Source: Maylandia zebra (Eukaryota > Chordata > Actinopteri > Cichliformes > Cichlidae). From it: a DNA stretch of 64,000 nt. Shown one piece after another: positions 32,547 to 45,200 of the stretch. The position numbers and the translations under genes are program-made. The stretch covers positions 11,927,585 through 11,991,584 of the forward strand of contig NC_135169.1 of assembly GCF_041146795.1 (NCBI RefSeq), given 5' to 3'. Below the pieces are notes generated by a model, which searched no databases, had not been told where the DNA came from, and worked only from the letters and a program-made list of their open reading frames with translations. Each line of letters begins with the position of its first letter. The stretch's first letter is position 1.

Positions 32547-35500
32547 CTGTTGAGGTGATCAAATGAAAGCATTTCAAAACAAACACTCTCTGTTTTGTCC
32601 ACAAATGCATTTATTATCAGAGAGAATAATTACCAATGTATATTTTGCATTTCAAATCTCACATTTTGTGCACTCACTTGTCTTGTTAATGACTTCGAGC
32701 TGAATCACAGATGTGACATTGGTGTAATCACCTTCTGCTGGACCTGAAATAATAATCTGATTGACTTTCATGTTAACCCTTTAAGACCTACCATAGAACT
32801 AAGTCCGCCAGAGCTTATATTATATTTTTACATGCTGTAGTGCCATTTTTGGGAGCATTTCAAGTTGCTATACATCAATACAACCATTATAGCCCAGATT
32901 TTAATAATATGTATTCATTAAGTGCATAGTAATTACACAAATTGCAAAAAAGTGCAATAAACTACAAAAAATTTGAAAATCGTTTTTGCTTTTTTAACAT
33001 ATATTTCTAGTTAGAGAAATTTAAGAGGCTTATCCCTCAAAACTGTAAATACAAAAAAGTTGCACAAAATAGTTTCCTACCACAGGAAATTATTTTTATA
33101 TACTGCAGGAAAAACAAAAATAAATATTATACTGCAAATTTGCAAAAAAGCAGCATATGCATCAAAATAAACTATTTCCAGCAGTGCAATATGAGTCCTA
33201 AGCATCCCAGAAACGACACAGAAAGTCATAAAGTCAAACATAACTTTTAAAAACACCAGTATAGGCCCTGAGGCCCTGATGGTAAAAAAAAAAGACTACA
33301 TTTCCGCGAAAATGACGTCACTTCCGGTTTCGGGCAGGTAATGGCGGACATGCAAAAGTTCGCGCTGACACCTATTCCAACGTAGGAAGTGTTATGAACA
33401 GCTGATCGGATCGGCAAAGCGTGTTTCTGGAATATTATGATTTTGTTGCTGCAAGTGCTTTTTATGCAGTTTTTGCAAAGCTATATGTGGAAGGAAACTG
33501 TGACCTAGGACAAGCTGATGGCATAAGATGTAAGTACAACTCCTCCGGTTTCATATGCAAAAAAAATTATTGCGCTAGCTCACGTGGTTGCAGCGCTACC
33601 GGGATTTAAAAATAGTTACGCAAAACAGAGCGTGCTCGCTCCGACCGGCTCTAAAGGGTTAAACACAGTTATTGTGTAATCATCCAGCTTCCACAAGCTT
33701 TATATTAATGAAAGTGTAAACTTTACCATTTTCAGTGTTTTCACATCTTCTGACTGTCTCATAGACACAACGATCACCTGCAGGTCAGAGAAAACCAGTC
33801 ACCTCATGTCTGTGATACTAATTTAAACACAAATATTCTTGCAGATAACATTTATATTAAAAGCTGCAGCAGATGTAATAAGTACAGTCTTGTTGCAAAT
33901 AGCATCAGAATATTTGAAACTACATGACAAACTACCACGAAGAAGAGAGGAGTACACGTGCTGCTGATCTTCATCCTGATTGAGCGTCTGCTCATTAGCA
34001 GCACCTTTATTAAAAATGTAAAATAAGACTTTTGCTTTTACATGAAGCTCATGATGCATTTGTGTCTTTGAATGATAAAGAGTTTGTAGTAAGTAAAGGA
34101 AAAGGTCTCACTGTTGGTCGTTTTGCAGCGATACAACAAGAGCATGAGAATAATAATGAGAGAGACTCCACAAACCAGTCGAACAGTCAACCACACAGGA
34201 GATGAAGAGCTGTCAGCTCCTGACTCAGTTACTGTAACAATAAACAATAATTATCAATAAACTTGAATTATATTTGATATTTGATAACACAGTTTTAATG
34301 TAAAAGATCCAGTTCAACTATTTTCTTCGATTAGACAACACTTTGAGTCAACTCCTGCTGTGTTTGAATGACTCCCCACCAGAGATGGGCAGTAACGCGT
34401 TACTTGTAACGTGTTACTGTAATCTGATTACTTTTTTCAAGTAACGAGTAAAGTAAGGGATTACTATTGCAAAAACGGTAATTAGATTACCGTTACTTTC
34501 CCGTAGGAACGCTGCGTTACTGCATTAATAAAACCGTGATTTTTTTTGCGAGAATGTCTCATGACAGTGACGTAAGCGAGTGCGCCGTTAGTGACAACAG
34601 CTGTGTGCAGATCAACAATGGATCACATATCGATTGTGGGAGAGAGTATGAGCATGCAGCGTTTAAAGCGTGGAAGTACTGACCTTACTTTGAGTTTGAT
34701 TCCATAAAAAGTGACAAAAACATTAGTGTCCATCGTGCGTGGGAAGAAAACTTCTTTTTACAGCGAAAAAAACCCTAAACTTCCGAGCAAGCTTCGAGTG
34801 TGCTACGACGTAATGGGAAATTCACAGAGAAACTCGTGGATTCTTCAACTGACCGCAGCACACCTGCACCAGGGTAAACCTCCGCCTACCCCAGTTCTGC
34901 TTTACAGGTGAAAATAGAGCAACAGGACCGCTGAGTCTTTGACTTTATTTATTTTCTGCTGTGTTTTACTTGCATCTATTTGAAAGAGTGAGTGTAAACA
35001 CAAAAAATATTTTATTTTATGTGCTGGAATGTGCAGAAAATAGGTTTAAATGTTAAACTAATTTATTCAAGTCAGAGAATGTTGCATATAATTAAATTTT
35101 TGCCTGATGCATAAAGTTAAAAGATTAAAACTGATAAAACAAGTTTTAAAAAGGGACTTTTCCATTTGATTACATTTTGTATGATGGATTATGTAGAAAA
35201 AGTAGAATTGGGCTGAAAGATCTATCGCTTTATCACCTCTTCAGGTTGTAAATCGTGTTTTTAAAAAGTAACTAAGTAACTAAGTAATTAATTACTTTTG
35301 AAAATAAGTAATCAGTAAAGTAACGGGATTACTTTTTTGGGGAAGTAATCAGTAATTAGTTACTGATTAATTTTTGTCAAGTAACTTGACCAACACTGCT
35401 CCCCACAATGAAGACATCGACAGTCTCTTAAAATTTCCTCTTAAAATGTTGACTTCAGTAAATCCGCTTTACAAACTTTTACTATATAAACGTGTCAAAC

Positions 35501-38500
35501 AGTCAAATCTTAATATAAAGAAACAAAAACTGATGTTTACATTGAAATTTTCTGTTTCCTGTCAGAAACTGTCAGCATGACTCTGCTCTGTGGTTTGATG
35601 TTGTGACTCCTGTTCTACACTACTTGCAGTGTTACTTGTAGAATTGCTGCAGAACTAATTGTGAATTTATGTTGATGTGGAGATTTGCTGAAAGTGGTTG
35701 TTTCACATTCATAATCCCACCTAGTCTCCCCTCCTTGGATCACATTCCTGACACTGATTCTCTAGACTCCACATTTTACATGACTATTCATGTTCAACCA
35801 TTTCCAATAAGAACATTATTACAATGCCAAAGAGGTTACCATGAGATATAATGCTGTTTGGCCTTCATAGTAATCCTAAATCATCAATCTATTCAACATT
35901 GTTCCTGAATCCAAACTCACCAGTTGTGTTAATCTGAACTTCTTGGCTGTCCTCTGTGTAGTAAACTGGGTTTCCTCTTCCTCCTCTGCACCTGTAGAGT
36001 CCTTCCTGTGAGACACTCATTTGTCCATTTGATGGGGAGACAACATCCACTGTGGTATCATCTCTGTACCAGTAGTATTTCCATCCAGATGATGATGATG
36101 GGTTCACAGAGCAGGTCAGGATCACACTGCCCCCTACTGGAACAGCTGTGTTATCAGCTCTCAGTTTGGCCTTTGGTTTATCTGCAGTTCAGTTTAGAAA
36201 AAGAACAAACAAATAAATGACTGAATCTAAATAATTTAAAAAACTAGATGTAAAATGTGAACATGACCAAATCTTGGTGACAAGATAAAATAAACTATAA
36301 ACTCATTTTTATCAACACTGTGAAACTTTTCTTTTTTTCTTTGCTGTATTTAAAAAGTAATTTTGTCATGGTCTGGTGACTCTGTGTTTATGAATGAATG
36401 AAGCCAAAATTTGTCACTTGCAGTTGCCTGCAGTGAGAATGGACCTCTTCCGACCATACATATATTACACAAACATCCCATTACAGGTCAGAATAGGTAG
36501 CATTTAAGAAAAACAATGAAAATACACAACATCGGGGACAGAAGGAGAAAAAAAGGACTCTACTCAGACTGGGCTCCACTAGGAGAGCAGTTTGTGTGTG
36601 TCTATGTCAGTTACGCGTGTGTGTGTATGTGTGTGTGTGTGTGTATGCCATGTTCAGCTGAGAGAAAGTGTCACCACGCCCGGTTAAGCAAAGGTCAACA
36701 GTCTCCAGTGGATCCAGGTGACCTTGAAGGATGGACAAAGAGTTCCAACAACAGTATTGTTATCAGGTAAGAATTTTTGTTGATCCAGTCAGCTGATGAC
36801 ATGGGGACGGCAACATGAGTGAAGATGGTCAAGATCTTGCCCATATTGGGTTCAATAATCACAGTCTGAGTACTCACAGCCTGCCCATTGTCTATCATCT
36901 CAACGAGCCTTGTGGGGTTCTGAACAGCTGTAGCCGTTTCTTGTTCTTTGATAAGCCAGGTCCAAGCCAGCTCCAATCAGCCAAAACTCTGTTACTGTGG
37001 TTCCGAATTGGTAGATGTCGTTCAATGTGCTCCATCAAGAGTGTCACCAGACATACAACATAACCAACCATCAAGCATCTCGCAGCAAAGGTCTCTGCAG
37101 GATGGCTCTCCCGAGCTCAGGCTTCTCATAGAGAAGAGAGTGTGTGTTTCGTCACGAACAGGTTGGTCAAATGTCAAAGGAGCTTGCAAAAAAAAGCGAC
37201 CATTTGACCTTAGAACTGAAGAAGCTTCTCGGATGAGAGGTGAAACGTCTTCAAGTAACTTAAAGAAGTCCAGACGCTTTTCTTTGCAAGCTCCTTTGAC
37301 TACGATGACCTGGATGACTGAGAACCTTCACAGACAGGTTGGTCAAATCCATAATTCTTTAGGTTTTAGTGAACAAGACTTAGAGACTCTCTGAGGGTGA
37401 GAGTTAGACGAGACTCGATAAAAGATATGAGAAGCTAAGCAGGAAAGATAAGGGAGGGAGAAAAATGTGACCGCCTCCGTCAGAGCCAAACGAGAAATGT
37501 TTTTGATTCTTTAAGGTTCTGTTATTTATTGTTTTTTCATGGTTTCACCTTTTGTATTTCTAGTTCCCTTTGTTATTCTTTAGGACTTTTTGTATTAAAT
37601 CCAGTCATGTTTGTGTATTTTATTTTAACAAATGGCAGTGTTTTAACAGATGACAGCCAGGATGACTTTTTCTTACTTATAAAATTGTAGATTTGCTGCA
37701 ATTTGTTGAAAATTATTATTATTATTATTATTATTATTATGATTAATATTATTATCTCTGTTTATTTCTGTCATTATTGTCCTCAGGTGATGGAGCAGCA
37801 GGTCAGCATTGGCGTCTGTATACCAGCTGAAAGTTCGTGACACAAAGTGGTGACAAACTGTCTACAATGAGGCTACTATCAGCTGCAGCTCTTTGTCTGA
37901 CTAACAATGTAACATGCTTTGTAGACCATTGAATTCATCCTGTGCTGACCATTATGACATTTGTCAAATGGAGAATGAGGGTGCACAGTATTCTGCGGGA
38001 CCAACATCACCCTGCGCGCCACCTTTTCCACCTGCTGCCCTCGGGGAGAAGGTACAGGTCTATACAGGCCAGAACATCCAGACTGGCCAACAGCCTGTAT
38101 CCACAGGCTGTGAGGCTCCTGAACTCTCTACCCCCCTCTCACGGACGATAACCATATCCAACTTCTTAATAGCACTGAACTGGTCTGCATTGGTGCATCA
38201 TATCATCATATTTTCATATCATATCATATTTTTAGTTAGTGAGTAGTTAGTAGATAGTCATCTCTCTCTTAAATAGATAACTATCATATCTGACATCATA
38301 TCTTACAGTACAATAATATTGAATGGGTTGCATTGTTGTACTTTGTCATGTTTCTCAGGTCTTTGTCTGAATTTTTTATGAACATCACTTGTCATGTTCT
38401 TATGTTGTTGCTAAGGATTGTCTTATTGCACTGGAGTCACACTGGGTTAAATACTTACACTTGGGCTTTAAGGGGTATTTATTATTTTCTTCATTATTTT

Positions 38501-41500
38501 ATTTACGGGTTGTACGGAAGCCCCAAACGCAATTTCATTGTTCTCTGACAATGACAATAAATACTTAACTCTAACCTGACCTATGTATGAAATTGATCTG
38601 ACGTATGATGGGGCGTCATTAATCAAACCCTGATGGTATAAATATCTGCTTATGCTTTGATTAAGTTGAAGATCAGCCCTGTCTGCGAACGGAACTGGTC
38701 TTCCCATGCGTGTATTCATTAAAATCAATTGTCTGACCAAGCTCCTCTGGACCTGGTTGTTTGTACTCTCCTCCTCAATATTTGAACCTTAACATTTGGG
38801 GACTGGGTGACGCCTCGTCTGGGGATCCTCAGCCCTTCCCATGAGGGTGGCACGGATGCCCCTCCGGTGGTCCTCCTTGGGCTCTCGCACTCTGAGGCCT
38901 CTGGATGTCTGGGGCCTGGATCTCTTCCATGCATGCTTCATGCCCTGGGGGACGGGGCTATGGCTCGCTACATCCTCTTGCAGACCATTACATGTGGAAA
39001 CCATTTGAATACAAGCGCGCTGATCCACACAGGTGTGCACACGGGTGTTCACTGCTCGTAGACTTAAATTACACCTTTCTTGGCTGCTACTTCAAAGCAC
39101 ATTGTGCGCTGTCTGTCCTGCGTGCTGCACAACAACATTGAATATTTAGTATTTACTGCTGTTTACACTTAGCTAGATTAATGCGATGGTGTTGTGTTTA
39201 GTATGTTGCTTTGGTTGTTTTTTTTTTTTTTGCTTGTTTTCTATTCTTCTTCTCTCAACAGGTGATCCAGGAGATTTTTTTTTCCTCCCCCCCTTTCTCA
39301 CTGTCTCTCTCCCCTTCTGTTTTTCTTTTCCTTCCTCTTTCTTTCTCCCTTTCCTATCCCTCACTCATGTCTGTCCCGTCTGTAACATCTGAAAATAAAA
39401 TATAATAAATAATCAAAACAAAGGTCGATCAAATGGACCAATACGGCAATGCCACGATGATCCATTTGGCAAAGTAAATCCATTGGGTATCCTTGTTGGT
39501 CTTCAGACAACAATTCTGACGGCTAAAGAACCAAATGGGACAGGCAAAAAGAAGAAGAAAAAAAAACTAAAATAACATTTGGGGGCTTCGTCCGGTGGTT
39601 GAGGAGGGAGAGAGTTGGAGGTGTAGACGGAGAAATCTGGGGTCCAAGGTGGTCGGACGGGCAAACACGAGTGCCAGTGGTCGAAGTGAGTGGGCATAAG
39701 CCGGCTTATCCAAAGGTAAGGCACTACCTGTTGAATTATTTCCAAAGTGTGCCAAATTGGACATTACAAATTAAAGTCTACTCACTGAAATTACTGGTGA
39801 ATGTCTGCTTTGATTTTGATGAGAATCTCATAACAGTACTGAGGATTTAAAGCAGTTGGACTGCTAAAAATGATTGAATGTGGTTGGACCGCTAAAGGAT
39901 TTAATACGGTTGGACCGTGGAAAGCAGTTGGACTGCTCAATGATTTTAGTATGTTAGGGAATTTGGTTATTGTTTGGGGTGGAGCCCCTAATTGGTTAGA
40001 AGGTTGGACCTGCTTCAGTCTTACACTTTTTTGGGTGTTTTACTGTTGTTCCAAAGTATTATAAATTATCGAAGAACTGGTAGGAAGCGCATAGCCCGGA
40101 GTTTACGCTCCCTCCTTGTCGTGGACACGCGACATTGACCTCTCGGCGAAGAGGGTTAGTTCAGTGTGGCTTAACTGTGGGGTACAGGGCATTCTGGAAT
40201 AAGCTAGTGGTTGGACCACTTTACCGTTTGGAACGGTAATCTGCGCTTTTTTGGGCAGCAAAGGTTGGACCTTGGGTGTTGGACACTCTTAAATTGAGTT
40301 AGAGATTTTAGAGATGAGGCCAGAAACTGTTTTTAAACCTATTTTGCACAGAGGCATTTTTTGAAAAATGTATTGATAGCAATGTTGAATATTATTACAC
40401 GGAAGGGAAAAAAAAAAAAAACAACTACACGTAAAATAATCACACGGCGACGCCTCTGCCTTTGTAAATGGAGGGACAGTAACTGCGTGTAAAACCTGAA
40501 GACAGTCAGATTAACAGTAACAGTATTTCGTCTCGGTCTGCCATTCTGCAATTCATCTCATGTAAACAATAACGTGGCGCAAAGCCTGACGTGAAAAGAG
40601 GCACATACCTTTGACGTTGCCAGACGAACTCTGTATTCCTCGTCCGTAATAAAAGAGTTTTAAAAAATATCCGTTTTCGGTGATTCGAAACGCCGTTTAC
40701 GTGTGGATGAAACAGCTGCGTTTTCAAAAATACCCGTGTAGGTGCGGACGTAGCGTAAAAGAGTTAGTAGTTTATTTTATTACTACCTGTCATTTATTGC
40801 AGGTTACTTGTATTTGCTTAATTGTTAACTAAATGTTTGAGGTGTGAAATAAACCGCAATGGAGCAAAATATGAGTGTGTGTGGTTGGAGGATGTGTTAG
40901 TACGCGTGTGTTTACACGTTTTTCGTGTAAAACAAAGGGGGGCCCAGCAAAAAAAGTTTGGGAACCACTGGATTACAGCATCTGTGAGCAAAATAACAGG
41001 TAAAATACAGCAGTCCTGGTTAAAGTTTCAAGTTTCACAGCATGAAAAAAGTTTCCATAACAACATTAATTAAAGATACTCCGTGTTTTATAGAAAGTCT
41101 GAATGTTTGAACACACAAATTATGAATAAGTGCTACTAGATACACTGAAAAAGCAGGGAGGTCTTCCCTGACACAGCCGAAGACAGTAACTAACATCAAA
41201 ATCTCACAAATCACACCGTAAATCAAACTCATCCATCACTTTTGCGATTCTACATTCTCTCTCTCTCGCTCTTGCTCTCTCTCACACACACACACACACA
41301 CACTAAACTGGACCATCTCAAGGTTCTGTGAGTGAGTTTAAATGGATCAGTCTCAATATGCTCCCCTCCTGCTGGAGGTGACTGGTGGTGGTGATGATGG
41401 TAGTCATAGCAACAGTAACAATATTTTGTTATGTTATATTTTTAACTTCCTCCCTCGATTCTCCTCCATCTGCTGCTTTGCCCTGATGTCATTATTGGTG

Positions 41501-42206
41501 TGAAGCTGGTGTGGCTCCAACACCGAATATTTTCACTAAATTTTCAAATCTGATTGCTCATCATTTCTTTTTACATTATATTTTATATTTGTTGAGAGAT
41601 TTTGAGTTTTGTGTTATGTTTATTTGTAGCTTCATTTAAAGGAAGAAGAGCTTGTGAATTGAACAATTGCAGGAAAAGGGAGTGAGACATTGTGTGCAGA
41701 AAAAATGTGCTGTGACAGCCAAAAAGCTACCTCCTGTTTCAACAGATAAGCTAACGGTCTCTCCTTTTAAGGAGATGTTATTTGAGTTCTGTACATGCCA
41801 CACCTATTACTGTGAAAGCTTGTTTGAGTATAAATAAGGAACGTACTGGCGATTCCTCTGTGACACACACACAGTGCACACGTTGGTGCAGTGTCGGGGC
41901 ATCGCCCATGTACATGTAAAATCTTTGAGTCTGTGTTTCTTTGCCTCCTAATAGTTTTCTCCTCACAATATTATATTTTATATATAATGTTTTTGATTCT
42001 TTAAGGTTCTGTTATTTATTGTTTTTTAATGGTTTTGCCTTTCGTATTTGCAGTTCCCTTTGTTATTCTTTAGGACTTTTTGTATTAAACCCCACCATAT
42101 GTATGTGTTTTATTTTAACAAATGGCAGTGTTTGATTAAATGATGACAGGCCAGAATGACTTATTCTGTCTTCTAAAAATTGTAGATTTACCACTATTTG
42201 TTGGAA

Positions 42207-42249
<43 letters not shown>

Positions 42250-45200
42250 CTATTTATTTCTGTCATTACTGTCCTCAGGTGATGGAGCAGCAGGTCAGCA
42301 TTGGCGTCTCTATACCAGCTGACAGTTCATGACACAAAGTGGTGACAAACTGTCTACAATGAGGCTACTATCAGCTGCAGCTCTTTGTCTGACTAACAAT
42401 GTAACATGCTTTGTAGACCATTGAATCCATCCTGTGCTGACCATTATGACATTTGTCAAATGGAGATCACACAACAAACATGACTTACTTGATGCTGACA
42501 ATGTGAAGGCTTCACTCCACTCTGTTGAAGAATATGAGTCATCTCTGCGTCGACTCTTACACATGTAGTCTCCACTGCTGGACTCAGAAACTCTGAATGT
42601 CACATCATTATTGTGTGTCCACTGTGTGGGTGTCCTGGGTCCTCTCCATTCATACTCCCACTCGGTGGTTTCACCTCCTTCCTGCACCTCACATGTCAGA
42701 GTGATCGTCTCACCTCTGAATATCTGAGGCCAGTTGGGTTGTTGTTTTAAAACAACTTTATTGGAAACTGTTTACACATATTAACAGTTGAGATACAAAC
42801 AGAAACATGAAATCAACACAGAAAACTTAACATTGTATGTTTGATAATCATGAGTGAATGTATATTTCAAACTAAATTACTGAACTCACAGGTTATCTCA
42901 ATGGTGACTTCATCACTTTGATCAGTGTAGTAAACTGGGTTTCCTCTTGTTCCTCTGCAGCTGTAGATTCCTCCTTGAGATACTCTGATATCTCTGTTTT
43001 GTTGACCTCTGATTTGAACTTCATAGGTTGTTTGGGTTCGTCTGAACCACTCATATTTCCATCCATCAGAGCTCTGCACAGAGCAGGTCAGTGTCACACT
43101 GCCCCCTACTGGTATGATTGTTGTTCCTGCTGTCAGTGTGGCCCTGGGTTTATCTGCAGATATGAAATAAGAAAATTATATAAACATGCACATTATTCCT
43201 TAAAATTGCATAAAACAAACAATCATACCTAATCTAATGCTAATGATCTTAACAGATCAGAAGCTTTTCAGTCAGTGACTCTGGGTAAATGGATACGCTC
43301 TAATGATATTATTGGATTTAGTCACATAGAGCCTGTTTGTCTGAGGTATCAAACTGTGACATCGTTTAGACACAACAGTGGAGGGTGAACCAAACACTGA
43401 AGACTGGAGAACCCCCAGAGTACTGTGAAGGACAGAAAAAATGTATTGCCCAACTTATACAAACTTCCTGGTGCTTTTCTCACGTCCCCATTTCCACCTG
43501 TGCCCTGTGAAAGGGTATTTTCTAAAGCAGGTAAAATCATCTAAAAAATAAAGCTTAAATCCAGCACAGAGGAAAAGTTCTTTTTAAATAAAAATGGCTG
43601 AAATGTTGTCACCATGACGTGTTATGGTGACAACACTTAAGCCCATTCATTGTGGGGCGATCGTGGCTCAAGATTTGGGCGTTCGCCTTGTAATCGGAAA
43701 GTTGCCGTTTCGAGCCCTGGCTTGGATAGTCTCGTCCTTGGGCAAGACTCTTCACCCGTTGCCTACTGGTGGTGGTCAGAGGGCCATCACCAATGGGTGG
43801 ATGACTGGTTGTGTAAAGCACTTTGGGGTCCTTAGGGACTAGTAAAGCGCTATACAAATACAGGCCATTTACCATTGTATAACCAGTATGAAACGTTAAG
43901 AATGTAACTACTGGCATCACAAACATCATTCATTAATTTATTCATTTCAAAGCATCACACATCATGTTGTCATTATGATCACACTGCCTGTGTTACATTT
44001 ACTTGATGGTGCAGGAGAGCAATGATTCATTCAAAGTCCAGACCTCAGACAGACTGAAATGCATGAGGCCAAACATCTTTCCTGAAAATCTGCACCAAAG
44101 AACTGTTACATGATCTGCAGCAGACTGGTGAAACCACCCGTTGTGTAGCCCCTGATAATTGCAGTGTTTCATTTTGAAGCTTCAAATTATACCCTATTTC
44201 CCAGAATGCAACACTGCTCTATTTTTAAAAAGAGATGTTCACTTCCAGTGGAAACACAAATCCTTTAGAGATAAAGGAAAATCTAAACAGCTTCCTAAGA
44301 AAGTCAAAACTGGACGGACAAAAGTTTTTCTATAGTAAAGAAACTTTTTTGTACAATTTATAAACAGTAATCTGCATCCACATGTAAGACATGCATTGAA
44401 AAACATTTATTTATATTTCACAGAGAATCCATCCTCTGTTATTTGGTTTTTCATTATTTTTTTATACCCAAGTCATACATATGTATCTAGTTATTTTGTG
44501 TATTTATTTATTTAGTATTTGAAAGCTTTCATTTTCTTTGTAATCTTTGACTTCCCACACGTGTCACTTCCTGTAGTTTTGAAGGAGGCCCTGCTTGGGA
44601 GAGATGAGATTATGCTAATGATCCTGTTACAGAGAGGTAAAAGTGCTAAAATGGTTCAAATCTTGGTTGATGTATTCAAAGACACTGCTTCTTTTAAAGC
44701 TGTGCATGTAGAAGCCCAATCACATGAAGTTGCTGAACTGAATTTATTTTTATTTAACCCTTTAAAGCCGGTCAGAGCAGGCACGCTCCGTTTTGCTAAC
44801 TATTTTTAAATCCCGTAGAACCGGAACCACATAAGCTAGCGCAATAATTTTTTTTGCATATGAAACTGGAGGAGTTGTACTTACATCTTACCCTAGATGA
44901 AATAGCAAATGAACATTTAAATATAAGAGAGTGATTAAAAAATGCAAATAAAATAAATTAAAAAGTAAAAATTTAAATAAATACAATACAATTTAACAAG
45001 AAAGCTATGCAATATACAATATACAATATTCAGGTAAGGGTGAATGATGTGATTAGGTAGAGGATCATCAGGGGTCCTTTGTCCCTCTGTGGGGGGAAAC
45101 TCCCACGGGGCTTAACCCTTTAGAGCCGATCGGAGCGGGAACGCTCTGTTATGCGTAACTATTTTTAAATCCCAGTAGCACTGCAACCACGTAAGCTAGC

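Noticed and set aside
36695-36976. 93-residue minus frame as a host gene
   Set aside because: No recognised domain, no splice partner in phase; possibly repeat-derived, so left unassigned.
38725-39061. Overlapping GC-rich frames at 38.7-39.1 kb
   Set aside because: They lie in repeat or LTR-like DNA and show no domain.
42063-42266. Frame with poly-Asn
   Set aside because: Translation of an (ATT)n microsatellite.
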